From CALCLY01 sp900552775 (GTDB lineage Bacteria; Bacillota; Clostridia; UMGS1883; UMGS1540): a DNA stretch of 33,801 nt. The notes beneath the pieces are model-generated. The model was given only the letters and a program-made list of their open reading frames with translations. It searched no databases and had not been told where the DNA came from. A program made the translations under genes and the position numbers. Shown in pieces: positions 1 to 8,075 of this stretch. The DNA is taken from contig CALCLY010000021.1 of NCBI GenBank assembly GCA_937966555.1, positions 1 through 33,801 on the forward strand, given 5' to 3'. Every line of letters begins with the position of its first letter. Position 1 is the first letter of the stretch.

Positions 1-322
1 TCTGCAAAGATAATTGAATTACCGTATAAAAACAGAGTTGATAAATTCTCGGATAAGCGTACAGATTCCGCATTTGGTGAAACGGGCCTCATCCGCTACC
101 GCCGGCATATTCGTAATAATCCATTTTCCACGAATAAGGGCAGCGGTCGGCATATTTTTTTGATGCAGTTTCTTCCATTGTACGTTTGGCGTATTCACTG
201 AATTTGTTTTTGGCGCTCTGACGGCAGAACCATTTCATAGGCTTTGTCATTACAGCTTTTGCATAATAGGCGGTCAATTCTTCCGTGCTCGGTTTTTTGA
301 CATTGAGAGAAAAAAGGCACAA
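1..322 (-). pseudogene. Decayed L-2-amino-thiazoline-4-carboxylate hydrolase-like gene
   Basis: On the minus strand an open stretch from about 322 to 89 contains residues TKPMKWFCRQ, a lysine/glutamate-rich helix and CPYSWKMDYYEY. It ends in TGA at 89-91. A one-base shift just before that stop continues as DEARFTKCGICTL, which soon meets another stop at 19-21. The order 'small helix, PYxW, then FTxCGIC' resembles the ATC hydrolase-like family (PF14196 as I remember it), whose members are around 200 residues. The only start for the first part is a TTG at 322 without a clear ribosome site, and stops lie directly upstream, so the N-terminus is also missing. I infer a decayed gene cut by the window edge. 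The family assignment is by motif memory only; an unrelated small ORF is possible. Confidence 0.4.
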
Positions 323-501
323 AGCATTGCACAGTTTATTATATTAACCTGGAAACGGTCATCTTTTTCAAATTGAGGCAAGCCGTTATGATTTTTATTG
401 ATTGTTGAAAATTTGGGAGGCAGATTTTCGCTTTCACTGTGTTAAAATACTTAAATTGTTTGGAAAAAATAAACAAAAAAAGAAAAAATAGCAGAAAACT
501 A

Positions 502-530
502 TTGACAAATACTGTAATTAGATGTATAAT
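502..530 (+). promoter_or_regulatory. Promoter of the DUF6514-like gene
   Basis: TTGACA at 502-507 and TATAAT at 525-530 are separated by exactly 17 bp. Transcription should start near 537. This places an in-frame ATG at 522 inside the promoter and rules it out as the start. Confidence 0.8.
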
Positions 531-563
531 ATTGAAAGAATGAAAAAGATAGGGGAGAGCATT

Positions 564-758
564 TTGTACAAAATATGTAAATCCACTAAAGAAATTGAAG
601 GTAAGATATATACAGTATTTGGAATTGAGTGTGAGAAAATTCGTATTGATGATGTTTCAAGTGATCGCATCAGAGTTATGCGGCTTGTAGAATTGGCAAA
701 TGCTCTTTCGCTGAGTCCTGTACATATCAAGGATGTTGTTATTGATTTTCTGGAATAG
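564..758 (+). CDS. Small conserved protein, DUF6514-like
   Basis: This is a 64-residue protein of unknown function. The frame is open from 522, but the promoter covers 502-530, so the start must lie downstream. The ribosome site GGGGAG (552-557) sits 6 nt before TTG at 564, and I chose that start; ATG at 540 has no ribosome site. The pattern 'EIEGKIYTVFGIE... DDVSSDRIRVMRLVELANALSLSPVHIKDVVIDFLE' (read in pieces) matches what I remember of the DUF6514 family, small proteins common in Clostridia. No signal peptide or membrane segment is visible. It is a single-gene unit with its own strong promoter and a long terminator hairpin directly after it. The family name is from memory, and no function can be given. 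Confidence 0.6.
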   Translation: MYKICKSTKEIEGKIYTVFGIECEKIRIDDVSSDRIRVMRLVELANALSLSPVHIKDVVIDFLE

Positions 759-775
759 TTAAAGCGGATAAATTA

Positions 776-822
776 ATATCCCCGTTGCTTTTCCAGCTGA
801 AAAGCAACGGGGATATTTAATT
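776..822. terminator. Rho-independent terminator, probably bidirectional
   Basis: A perfect 18-bp stem (776-793 with 799-816, starting ATATCCCCGTTGC) has a 5-nt loop and is followed by TTAATTT. It lies between the converging DUF6514-like gene and nadE and could serve both. Confidence 0.85.
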
Positions 823-868
823 TATGAAAAATCTTTTTTAATTTTCAGATCCAATCTAACGGCAATTT

Positions 869-1600
869 TTAGTTATCCGAATAAAATTTTGGCATATTTC
901 TTTTGTGCTCGCTGCGCGCATGATATCTGTCGATAATTTCCTTATCGTGCGCCGAAGCTTCGCCGGTTTCCATGTATTTGTCGATTGCGGCATATGTAAC
1001 ACCCATCTCCTGCTCATCCGTCTGTCCCTCAAAAAGACCTGCCGACGGAGCTTTTTCGATTATGGAACGCGGAGCGCCGAGATATTCCAAAAATTCGTAA
1101 ACTTCTGTTACGGTAAGGTCTGCAATCGGGTTAAAGTCATTGGCGCCATCGCCCCATTTTGTGAAATAACCCATGTAGATTTCACTTTTGTTTCCCGTGC
1201 CGGCAACAAGGCGGTTTTCCGCAGCGCCGATTGTGTAAAGTGTTGTCATACGCAGGCGCGGAGCAATGTTTGCAAGCGCGGCATCGCTGAGTTCAACTTC
1301 GCTTGAAAGCATGTCCACTACAGCCTTACGGCATGGCGTTAAATCAAACTGGCGAAGCTCTATTCCGAAGCTTTCGGCAAGAGCGCGTCCGTCGTCCAAA
1401 TCTATTCCGAAATTTCTTTTTGAGTGGCACGGCATAAGTATACCCACCGTGTTGTCACAAGCTTTTTTGCACAGTATTCCGACCAGCGCACTGTCCTTTC
1501 CGCCGCTGTTACCGAACACAATACCGTCCGCATGGCTTTCCGCCAACAGTCCACGTATAAATGAAACTCTTTTTTCAAGTTCTTTTGCATAGTCTCTCAT
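869..1600 (-). CDS. nadE: NH3-dependent NAD+ synthetase
   Basis: It converts nicotinate adenine dinucleotide to NAD+ with ATP and ammonia, the last cytoplasmic step of NAD synthesis. The 243-residue protein carries the ATP-pyrophosphatase P-loop SGGKDS at residues 32-37. It also has the typical synthetase stretches NKSEIYMGYFTKWGDGAND and FNPIADLTVTEVYEF. It lacks the N-terminal glutaminase domain of long NadE enzymes, so it is the ammonia-using form. The length is close to other short bacterial NadE proteins (about 240-275). The ATG at 1600 is preceded on the minus strand by a purine-rich GGGAGACGAG ribosome site. A 74-residue ORF lies 52 bp upstream on the same strand and may be co-transcribed. 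The call is secure. Confidence 0.95.
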   Translation of the reverse strand: MRDYAKELEKRVSFIRGLLAESHADGIVFGNSGGKDSALVGILCKKACDNTVGILMPCHSKRNFGIDLDDGRALAESFGIELRQFDLTPCRKAVVDMLSSEVELSDAALANIAPRLRMTTLYTIGAAENRLVAGTGNKSEIYMGYFTKWGDGANDFNPIADLTVTEVYEFLEYLGAPRSIIEKAPSAGLFEGQTDEQEMGVTYAAIDKYMETGEASAHDKEIIDRYHARSEHKRNMPKFYSDN

Positions 1601-1652
1601 ATTCTCGTCTCCCTTGGTTTTTTCCTAATTTTATCACAAAACCACGGACTTG

Positions 1653-1877
1653 TCAAACAATATGCGTTCTAAAAAACTTCCGCGCTTCTTCCGCTGAATC
1701 GAATTCAATTTTGCTGCTAAATAAATATGTTGCCGCGTCCGATAGCTCCCTGAGGGAGAAAGCGGTAAAATCAAGTGCCGCAAGCGCCTCCTTTGCCTTT
1801 TGGTTCATATCGCCGAAACGCAGGTCGCTTATATATTCGCAGCCGGTCTTTATACATAGATTTTCTAAAAGTTCCAT
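1653..1877 (-). CDS. Small hypothetical protein upstream of nadE
   Basis: This 74-residue, mostly helical protein is not a family I recognise. It contains FGDMNQKAKEALAALDF and DSAEEARKFFRT, with an even charge distribution, no membrane segment and few cysteines. An AGGTGT-type ribosome site lies about 6 nt before the ATG at 1877. It is co-directional with nadE, ending 52 bp before it, so the two may form an operon, but no promoter is clear. The composition looks like a real protein rather than a shadow frame, since the opposite strand there carries no plausible gene. Function unknown. Confidence 0.55.
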   Translation of the reverse strand: MELLENLCIKTGCEYISDLRFGDMNQKAKEALAALDFTAFSLRELSDAATYLFSSKIEFDSAEEARKFFRTHIV

Positions 1878-1915
1878 TTTGCCACACCTGTTCGGAATTT
1901 AAATTTATGCAGACA

Positions 1916-2081
1916 ACATAATCTGTATTATGTGGTATTGACAAGTAATATTTATAATGATATAATCTATGTATGTTAAAGTAAATGATTAAAAACCAAT
2001 TTATTATTGCTAATATGCAGTCAAATAAACCGTAATTTTGCGGGATTTCTTATAGATTCCACCACATAATACAGATTATGT
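1916..2081. repeat. 166-bp unit bounded by 21-bp perfect inverted repeats
   Basis: The left copy (1916-1936) begins ACATAATCTGTATTATGT, and its exact reverse complement occupies 2061-2081. Each copy is itself nearly palindromic: ACATAAT/ATTATGT on the left, and a 9-bp stem CCACATAAT/ATTATGTGG on the right. A perfect promoter overlaps the left copy's edge and reads toward the right copy. No ORF of useful length lies between. It could be a small-RNA gene, a miniature transposon-like element, or a pair of operator sites. Confidence 0.6.
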
Positions 2082-2090
2082 GGTATTTTT
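1973..2090 (+). ncRNA. Candidate small non-coding RNA
   Basis: TTGACA (1938-1943) and TATAAT (1961-1966) are 17 bp apart, predicting transcription from about 1973. The transcript would run about 115 nt to a hairpin at 2062-2083 (9-bp stem, 4-nt ACAG loop) followed by TATTTTT. No ORF with a ribosome site fits in between. A second hairpin at 2109-2137 lies just beyond. This is inferred from signals only, and I know no matching RNA family. Confidence 0.45.
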
Positions 2091-2108
2091 ATGTCCGATA
2101 GAAATTAG

Positions 2109-2137
2109 AACTGAAAGCTCAGAATCGGCTTTCAGTT
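2109..2137. terminator. Terminator-like hairpin between the small RNA and the polysaccharide operon
   Basis: A 10-bp stem AACTGAAAGC / GCTTTCAGTT has a 9-nt loop. On the plus strand it is followed by TTAAAATATTTTT. On the minus strand it lies 52 bp past the end of the dehydratase gene. It may work in both directions. Confidence 0.55.
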
Positions 2138-2188
2138 TTAAAATATTTTTCAAAAGTCTTGAAGGTTTTGTACATTTGTAAAGCCCTA

Positions 2189-4030
2189 TCAGTTCTGCGA
2201 AGAGTATGTTTCTATAACATCTGCCATAATACTTTTGATTTTGGGGTCATCATCGGCATAGGCGATGTTCTTCAATGTTTCGAGCTTTTGCAAAAGTTCT
2301 TCATAAGGTATACGGCACGGCTTTCCGATAAATATTTTGCGGTGCTCCGTTTCCGTAAGTCCCTCTTCCTCCATTAAAAGCTCTTCATACAGCTTCTCGC
2401 CGGGACGCAGACCCGTAAAAATTATTTTAATATCTTTATCGGGTCTCAAACCCGAAAGCAGAATAAGTTTTTTTGCAAGATCGTATATTTTCACAGGCTT
2501 TCCCATGTCAAGTATAAATATTTCGCCGCCTTTTGCGTATGACGCTGCCTGAAGAACAAGCTGAGCGGCTTCCGGAATTGTCATGAAAAATCTTGTAATA
2601 TCGGGGTGCGTCACCGTCACGGGGCCGCCTTCCGCAATCTGTTTTTTAAAATGCGGAATGACCGAGCCGTGAGAGCCGAGAACATTTCCGAAACGAACTG
2701 CTGCAAATTCGGTTTTCCCTTCGGGCATGTTTTGAACAATAATTTCGCACATTCTTTTTGTTGCGCCCATAACATTTGTGGGATTTACGGCTTTGTCGCT
2801 TGAAATCAGAACAAATTTGCGTACATTGTGAGAAAGTGCACACATTGCCGTATTGTAAGTTCCGAAAATATTATTTTTGATTGCTTCGCCGGGGGAAAAC
2901 TCCATGAGCGGCACATGCTTGTGAGCTGCTGCGTGAAAAACAATATGAGGCTTGTATTTTGAAAAAACATCGTTTAAACGCTTTTTATCACGCACTGAGC
3001 CTATAAGCACTTTTATTTTTTGCGGGTCAAAATCTTTTTCAAGTTCATTTTGAAGTTCGTATGTCGTATTTTCATATATGTCAAAAATCACCAGCAGGTT
3101 GGGGCCAAATTTCATTATCTGCCGGCACAGTTCGGAACCTATGGAGCCGCCTCCGCCGGTTACAAGAACCGTTTTATCGGTTATAAGCGTGTCGATTTTG
3201 CCGTTGTCAAGCACAATGGGGTCGCGCTCCAGAAGGTCTCCGATATCTATTTCACGCATTGATGACGGAGAAAGTGCGCCATCGAGAATAGCATCGATCC
3301 CCGGAATGATTTTAACTTTGCAGCCGGTGTTGCTGCAAATGTTAAGAATATCCGCCTTGTCCTTAGGAGATATTTTGTATATGGCAAAAATAATTTCTTC
3401 CACATGAAGTTCTTTGCATAAAAACACAATATCGTTTCTGTTGCCTATTACACTGGTGCCGTATATTGTCTGATGAAAAAGCGACGGGTCATCGTCTATA
3501 ATTCCGGCAACGCTGTAATTTAAGGTTTTGCTCTCGTAAATGTCGCGCAGAACCATTACGCCCACTCTGCCGCCGCCTATTATAATGCATTTTTTTCCGC
3601 CTTTTCCGTTTGTCCTTAAGCGGCGCTTATAAGTAAATCTCAGAAAACCGCGGAAAAGCACTATCATGCATACCGTAAGCGAGTTCGCGGCAATATTGAG
3701 CTTCGGGAAAAAGAAGCCCGTTATCTCAAATGTGCCCGCTGCAATGCTGAGCGCCGCGGACATTGCACATGCCACCAAAAGCTTTATATATTCTCCCGTG
3801 CCCGCATAAACCCAGTTTGTTCTGTATATTCCGAAAAGATACATGAAAGAGACGTATATTATCGCGGTGAGTAATATTATTCTGCCGCCGCTCCAAACAT
3901 ATGAGGGCATAAGTCTGATCGGAAAAACCGTGAGCACGGTTAGCACGTAAGCCATAACAACAATCAGTATGTCGAGCATGAGCACATATCGGTTGCGCAG
4001 TCGCATGTGTTCCGTATGCTTATTGGTCAT
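2189..4030 (-). CDS. Membrane nucleoside-diphosphate-sugar 4,6-dehydratase (CapD/PglF/WbpM-like)
   Basis: This 613-residue polysaccharide-biosynthesis protein probably dehydrates UDP-GlcNAc (or a related sugar) at C4/C6 in the pathway to surface glycans. The N-terminus has about four membrane helices (residues 15-40, 50-68, 82-100, 113-130). A first Rossmann-like fold follows with IIIGGGRVGVMVLRD near 150-163. The catalytic short-chain-dehydrogenase domain has VTGGGGSIGSE at about 290-300, FHAAAHKHVPLME, and SSDKAVNPTNVMGATKR with the catalytic Lys region typical of FlaA1/WbpM. Its length matches the long membrane form. GGAAAGGAG lies a few bases before the ATG at 4030. It is last in a three-gene leftward operon, 54 bp after the epimerase. 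The exact substrate cannot be read from the sequence. Confidence 0.9.
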   Translation of the reverse strand: MTNKHTEHMRLRNRYVLMLDILIVVMAYVLTVLTVFPIRLMPSYVWSGGRIILLTAIIYVSFMYLFGIYRTNWVYAGTGEYIKLLVACAMSAALSIAAGTFEITGFFFPKLNIAANSLTVCMIVLFRGFLRFTYKRRLRTNGKGGKKCIIIGGGRVGVMVLRDIYESKTLNYSVAGIIDDDPSLFHQTIYGTSVIGNRNDIVFLCKELHVEEIIFAIYKISPKDKADILNICSNTGCKVKIIPGIDAILDGALSPSSMREIDIGDLLERDPIVLDNGKIDTLITDKTVLVTGGGGSIGSELCRQIMKFGPNLLVIFDIYENTTYELQNELEKDFDPQKIKVLIGSVRDKKRLNDVFSKYKPHIVFHAAAHKHVPLMEFSPGEAIKNNIFGTYNTAMCALSHNVRKFVLISSDKAVNPTNVMGATKRMCEIIVQNMPEGKTEFAAVRFGNVLGSHGSVIPHFKKQIAEGGPVTVTHPDITRFFMTIPEAAQLVLQAASYAKGGEIFILDMGKPVKIYDLAKKLILLSGLRPDKDIKIIFTGLRPGEKLYEELLMEEEGLTETEHRKIFIGKPCRIPYEELLQKLETLKNIAYADDDPKIKSIMADVIETYSSQN

Positions 4031-4084
4031 CTTAATCTCCTTTCCGCTCTTTTTCTTCCGGGTTTTTTAACATAGCCGATTCCC

Positions 4085-5059
4085 TCAGAGATTGGTTTTA
4101 TACCACTCTATTGCTTCGGCCAAGCCTCTTTTAAAGTCGTATTCCGGCCGGTATCCCAGCATTCTTTTGGCTTTGCCTATGTCTGCGTTGGAATGTTTTA
4201 TATCACCTTTCCTGTCCGGAGCAAAAATAGGTTCAATACTGACCGAAAGCGCCTCACACAGCGCATAATATATGTCCACGAGATATTCTCTCCCGCCGTA
4301 CGCTATGTTAAACGCTTCGCCTGCTGCCGCCGCGGGAGCCAGGCAAGCCTTTAGGTTTGCTTCTATAACATTTTCTATATATGTAAAATCGCGGCTTTGT
4401 CTGCCGTCCCCGTTTATCGTAGGGCGTTCTCCGTGCAGCAGCTGACTTATAAATTTCGGAATAACCGCGGCATAAGCGCCCGAAGGCTCCTGCCTTCTGC
4501 CGAAAACGTTAAAATATCTTAAGCCGTACGTCTGAAGCCCGTAGTGCATGGTGTACTGTTTTGCCCATTCCTCATTGCACCGTTTTGTAAGAGCGTACGG
4601 CGAGAGAAGGTTCCCTTCGTGTCCTTCGGCTTTCGGAAGATTAGGTTCATCGCCGTAAACCGAAGAACTTGAGGCATACACAAATTTTTTCACGCCGTTT
4701 TGCCTTGCGGCTTCAAGCATGTTAAGTGTGCCGTCTATATTGTTTTTGCAATAAAAAAGCGGCATTTCTATTGAACGAGGAACACTGCCCCACGCTGCTT
4801 GGTTCAAAACATAGTCAGCGCCTTTGCAGGCATGCATACACACGTCAAAATCCTTTATGTTTCCTTTAATAAATTCATAATTCGGATTATTCATAAATAA
4901 CTTCACGTTATCTTCTTTGCCCGTAGACAAATCATCAAGACATCTGACGCGGTATCCGAGATTAAGTATCGCTTCACAGAGATTTGAGCCTATAAAACCC
5001 GCACCGCCCGTTACAAGAAACAGTGAATTGTCCGGAAATTTTAAATTTTTATATCCCAT
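4085..5059 (-). CDS. NAD-dependent UDP-sugar 4-epimerase (WbpP/TviC-like)
   Basis: This 324-residue extended short-chain dehydrogenase probably interconverts UDP-GlcNAc/GalNAc or their uronic acids at C4. The NAD-binding motif TGGAGFIG is at residues 17-24, the catalytic serine region YASSSSVYGD at 128-137, and YALTK (Tyr155, Lys159) follows. LRYFNVFGRRQEPSGAYAAVIPKF is characteristic of the WbpP/TviC branch. The ribosome site GGCGGCGGA lies before the ATG at 5059. It sits 22 bp downstream of the UDP-sugar dehydrogenase gene, a pairing seen in Vi-antigen-type and O-antigen clusters, where dehydrogenase and epimerase make a uronic acid derivative. The general class is secure; the exact sugar is inferred. 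Confidence 0.9.
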   Translation of the reverse strand: MGYKNLKFPDNSLFLVTGGAGFIGSNLCEAILNLGYRVRCLDDLSTGKEDNVKLFMNNPNYEFIKGNIKDFDVCMHACKGADYVLNQAAWGSVPRSIEMPLFYCKNNIDGTLNMLEAARQNGVKKFVYASSSSVYGDEPNLPKAEGHEGNLLSPYALTKRCNEEWAKQYTMHYGLQTYGLRYFNVFGRRQEPSGAYAAVIPKFISQLLHGERPTINGDGRQSRDFTYIENVIEANLKACLAPAAAAGEAFNIAYGGREYLVDIYYALCEALSVSIEPIFAPDRKGDIKHSNADIGKAKRMLGYRPEYDFKRGLAEAIEWYKTNL

Positions 5060-5081
5060 TTTGTCCGCCGCCTTTCCGCTT

Positions 5082-6392
5082 TTAAAGACTCATATATAAA
5101 AAACCGCTGTTTTCATACTTGTCCCTGTCAAAAATTCCTTTAACATCCATAAGAATTTTTTTGCCGTCCGCAAACATGGATGATATTTTCTCTATGTCAA
5201 AAGTTTTAAATAGGTTGTGAGCCACGGCAAGAATTACGGCGTCCGCCTCAGATATATCATCAACATCTGTAAATTCCGTTCCGTAAAGTGCCTTAGCTTC
5301 TTTCTTATCGGCATACGGATCGCAGACAGCAGGCTCTATTCCGTATTCGCGAAGCTCACGTACAATGTCAAAAACTTTAGTGTTTCTGGTGTCCGGACAG
5401 TTTTCTTTAAATGTAAATCCCAAAATCGCAACACGTGCAGACTTTACGTTTTTTTCTGATTTTATAAGAGCTTTTACGGTGAGCTCGGCAATATATTTGC
5501 CCATACTGTCATTTATGCGTCTGCCGGCAAGTATCACCTGGCTGTGATAGCCGAGCATTTCCGCTTTGTATGTCAGATAATATGGATCAATACCTATACA
5601 GTGTCCGCCGACAAGACCGGGCGAAAAGTTTAAAAAATTCCATTTTGTGGACGCCGCTTCGAGAACTGATTTTGTGTCAATTCCCATCTTGCCGAATATT
5701 ACGGAAAGTTCGTTCATAAAAGCAATATTTATGTCGCGCTGGCTGTTTTCTATGACTTTTGCCGCCTCCGCGGTTTTTATTGAACGCGCCTTGTATACGC
5801 CGGCAAGTGCAACGAGCGAATACACAGCCGCAACTTCATCAAGCGTTTCTTTATCCATTCCGGAAACTACTTTTACTATACTCTCAAGCCGGTGAACTCT
5901 GTCACCCGGGTTTATCCTCTCGGGAGAATAGCCGACTTTAAAGTCCGTGCCGCATTTAAGACTCGATTCTCTTTCCAGAATAGGGATGCATATTTCTTCC
6001 GTAACTCCGGGATAAACCGTGGATTCGTACACCACTATGCTTCCGCGCCGCATATTTCTGCCAATTATGCGGCTGGCACTTTTTAATGGCAACAAATCCG
6101 GCGTATGGTCTTCATTTACCGGAGTCGGAACCGCAACAATGTGAAAAAGCGCGTCCGAAAGAGCTGTTTCTTCGCATGTGAACTCTACGGAACAATTGGC
6201 AATAAGTTCATTGCCGACTTCATTTGTCGGGTCGATTCCGCTTTTGTAGATATTGATTTTTTCGGGGTTTTTGTCAAACCCTATAACACTGAGTTTTTCT
6301 GAAAAAGCAACAGCTATCGGCATTCCAACATAACCGAGACCCGTTACGGAAAGTTTGGCTTTCCCTTGAATGAGTTTCTGATACAAGGACAT
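5082..6392 (-). CDS. UDP-N-acetylhexosamine 6-dehydrogenase (WbpA/TviB-like)
   Basis: It oxidises the C6 hydroxyl of a UDP-HexNAc to a uronic acid with two NAD+. It is 436 residues long from the chosen start, the usual length. The NAD fold has GLGYVGMP at residues 18-25, GGHCIGIDPYYL holds the catalytic Cys265, and ILGFTFKENCPDTRNTK marks the C-terminal UDP-binding domain. The frame is open nine codons further (to 6419), but AAAGGGGC lies 5-7 nt before the ATG at 6392, so I place the start there. It is the first gene of the leftward polysaccharide operon and has its own promoter at 6449-6477. The open question is whether GlcNAc or GalNAc is used. Confidence 0.92.
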   Translation of the reverse strand: MSLYQKLIQGKAKLSVTGLGYVGMPIAVAFSEKLSVIGFDKNPEKINIYKSGIDPTNEVGNELIANCSVEFTCEETALSDALFHIVAVPTPVNEDHTPDLLPLKSASRIIGRNMRRGSIVVYESTVYPGVTEEICIPILERESSLKCGTDFKVGYSPERINPGDRVHRLESIVKVVSGMDKETLDEVAAVYSLVALAGVYKARSIKTAEAAKVIENSQRDINIAFMNELSVIFGKMGIDTKSVLEAASTKWNFLNFSPGLVGGHCIGIDPYYLTYKAEMLGYHSQVILAGRRINDSMGKYIAELTVKALIKSEKNVKSARVAILGFTFKENCPDTRNTKVFDIVRELREYGIEPAVCDPYADKKEAKALYGTEFTDVDDISEADAVILAVAHNLFKTFDIEKISSMFADGKKILMDVKGIFDRDKYENSGFLYMSL

Positions 6393-6448
6393 AATTCTGC
6401 CCCTTTCGAATATAATCAAAAATTCGGAAAAATAATTTAATATTTATT

Positions 6449-6477
6449 ATTATATCACAATAAAGTTTCGTTGTCAA
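6449..6477 (-). promoter_or_regulatory. Promoter of the polysaccharide operon
   Basis: On the minus strand TTGACA (6477-6472) and TATAAT (6454-6449) are 17 bp apart, with a start near 6442, about 50 nt before the ATG at 6392. Confidence 0.8.
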
Positions 6478-6505
6478 TTGCCGCAGGATGTAAAAAATGT
6501 TTTTC

Positions 6506-6534
6506 TTGTAAATCGCGGATGTATGTGGTATAAT
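6506..6534 (+). promoter_or_regulatory. Promoter of the nfeD gene
   Basis: TTGTAA (6506-6511), a 17-bp spacer and an extended -10 TGG-TATAAT (6526-6534) precede AAAGGAGG and the ATG at 6587. It is divergent from the polysaccharide promoter about 30 bp away. Confidence 0.7.
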
Positions 6535-6586
6535 ATAATAAAATAGAATAGAATTCGGAAATTCCGATGCAAAAGGAGGAAACGAA

Positions 6587-7024
6587 ATGGACGGTGCTGT
6601 TGTTTTCTGGCTTTGTCTGGCGGGTGTATCGCTTATTGTTGAAATCCTGACGGTCGGGCTTGTTTCTGTATGGTTTGTAATAGGATCGGTATGTGCAATG
6701 GCTGCGGCTGCGCTCGGCGCCGGAACGGCTGTGCAGGCATGCGTTTTTATTGCCGTAAGCGCTTTGCTGCTTGTTTTTATGATGCCTGCGGCAAAACGCA
6801 TGATACAAAAAGACAGGCATGCCACAAATTTTGACAGAATCATGGGTATGACGGCAGAGGTGACGCAGGATATAGACGATATTGAGGGAAAAGGACAGGT
6901 TAAGGTGGGAGGAACTGTATGGTCTGCGAAAAGCGCAGACGGCAGCGGTATCAAAAAAGGCGAATTGGTTGAAATAACGGCGGTTGAAGGTGTACGCGCG
7001 GTTGTCAGACGAAAAAAAGCATGA
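6587..7024 (+). CDS. NfeD-family membrane protein
   Basis: This 145-residue short NfeD protein is usually a partner of SPFH/stomatin proteins in membrane microdomain organisation or membrane quality control. It begins with two hydrophobic segments (about residues 5-30 and 32-65) and ends in a small OB-fold beta domain. That domain has the typical GMTAEVTQDI... GKGQVKVGGTVWSAKS... IKKGELVEITAVEGVRAVVRR pattern. AAAAGGAGG precedes the ATG. The SPFH gene follows after 76 bp, which is the classical gene pair. No protease domain is present, so it is the short form. The assignment is secure; the physiological role is known only generally. Confidence 0.9.
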   Translation: MDGAVVFWLCLAGVSLIVEILTVGLVSVWFVIGSVCAMAAAALGAGTAVQACVFIAVSALLLVFMMPAAKRMIQKDRHATNFDRIMGMTAEVTQDIDDIEGKGQVKVGGTVWSAKSADGSGIKKGELVEITAVEGVRAVVRRKKA

Positions 7025-7100
7025 CAAATGCGAATTCTTTGAATTCTCATTCTTTCCGCTGTTTCGGGAATTGCAGAACTATAGAAAGTGAGGAAAAGAC

Positions 7101-7988
7101 ATGATTTATATTATTATTCTTTTGCTGGCAGCAGCAGTAATATCTAACATCAAAGTCGTTCCGCAGGCACATTCTTTTATTGTGGAGCGCCTTGGTGCAT
7201 ACCATGCAACATGGGGTGTTGGAATACATTTTAAAATTCCGCTTCTGGAAAAAGTGTCAAAACGCGTCAACTTAAAGGAACAGGTTGTGGATTTTGAACC
7301 TCAGGGTGTTATTACGAAAGATAATGTTACCATGCAGATAGACACGGTTGTCTTTTTTCAGATAACCGATCCAAAGCTTTTCACATACGGTGTTGAGAGA
7401 CCGATGATGGCGATTGAAAACCTCACGGCAACAACGCTCCGTAACATCATAGGTGAAATGGAGCTTGATGAAACGCTCACATCAAGAGACATTGTAAACA
7501 CAAAAATGCGCGCGATTCTGGACGAAGCGACGGATCCGTGGGGAATTAAAATCAACCGCGTTGAGCTGAAAAATATTATTCCGCCCAGAGAAATACAGGA
7601 CTCGATGGAGCGCCAGATGAAAGCGGAACGCGAAAGACGCGAGTCCATTCTGCGCGCCGAAGGCGAAAAGAAATCGGCTATTCTCGTGGCCGAGGGTGAA
7701 AAGGAAGCCGCAATTTTGCGTGCGGACGCCGAAAAAGAATCTGCCATACGCCGTGCGGAGGGCGAAGCTTCCGCGATAATCAAAGTTCAGTCCGCGGTTG
7801 CCGAGGGCATTAAGCTTGTCAACGAGGCGAACCCGACAAAGGCAATGCTCACATTAAGAAGTTTTGAAGCTTTCGAAAAAGCGGCTGATGGAAAAGCTAC
7901 AAAAATTATCATCCCTTCCGAAATTCAAAGTCTTGCAGGTCTTGCCGCAGCTTTGAAAGAAGTGGCTGACAAAGGCGAAGAAAAATAA
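7101..7988 (+). CDS. SPFH/band-7 (stomatin/prohibitin-like) protein
   Basis: This 295-residue membrane-anchored scaffold protein has one N-terminal hydrophobic segment (residues 2-16). The SPFH core follows: VVPQAHSFIVERLGAYHATWGVG, then DNVTMQIDTVVFFQI and the IGEMELDETLTSRD stretch. The C-terminal part is a long charged coiled coil (about 170-235) built of repeated AEGEK/ADAEK units, then a hydrophobic IQSLAGLAAALKEV tail. It lies directly after nfeD, the usual partner gene, with a GTGAGGAAAAG ribosome site. Family members form oligomeric rings on the inner face of the membrane. The family is clear; specific clients are not known from this sequence. Confidence 0.92.
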   Translation: MIYIIILLLAAAVISNIKVVPQAHSFIVERLGAYHATWGVGIHFKIPLLEKVSKRVNLKEQVVDFEPQGVITKDNVTMQIDTVVFFQITDPKLFTYGVERPMMAIENLTATTLRNIIGEMELDETLTSRDIVNTKMRAILDEATDPWGIKINRVELKNIIPPREIQDSMERQMKAERERRESILRAEGEKKSAILVAEGEKEAAILRADAEKESAIRRAEGEASAIIKVQSAVAEGIKLVNEANPTKAMLTLRSFEAFEKAADGKATKIIIPSEIQSLAGLAAALKEVADKGEEK

Positions 7989-8075
7989 TTTTTAAAAAAT
8001 ATACGGTTTTTAAAAGCGCGTAAAAGCATTAATAACCATAAATAGTATAATAGTATAAACGGAGGAAAAACACAT

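Noticed and set aside
6274..7050. Long minus-strand frame of 258 codons overlapping nfeD
   Set aside because: It is antisense to a clear NfeD gene and rich in Ser/Thr/Pro/Ile runs typical of shadow frames. It also crosses the two divergent promoters.
7650..7790. Repeated GCCGAAGGCGAAAAG-like sequence
   Set aside because: It encodes the AEGEK coiled-coil repeats of the SPFH protein, with a period that follows the reading frame, so it is a protein repeat.
7989..8075. Possible purine riboswitch before guaA
   Set aside because: The leader is under 90 nt and AT-rich. I found no conserved purine-aptamer loops and no terminator hairpin.
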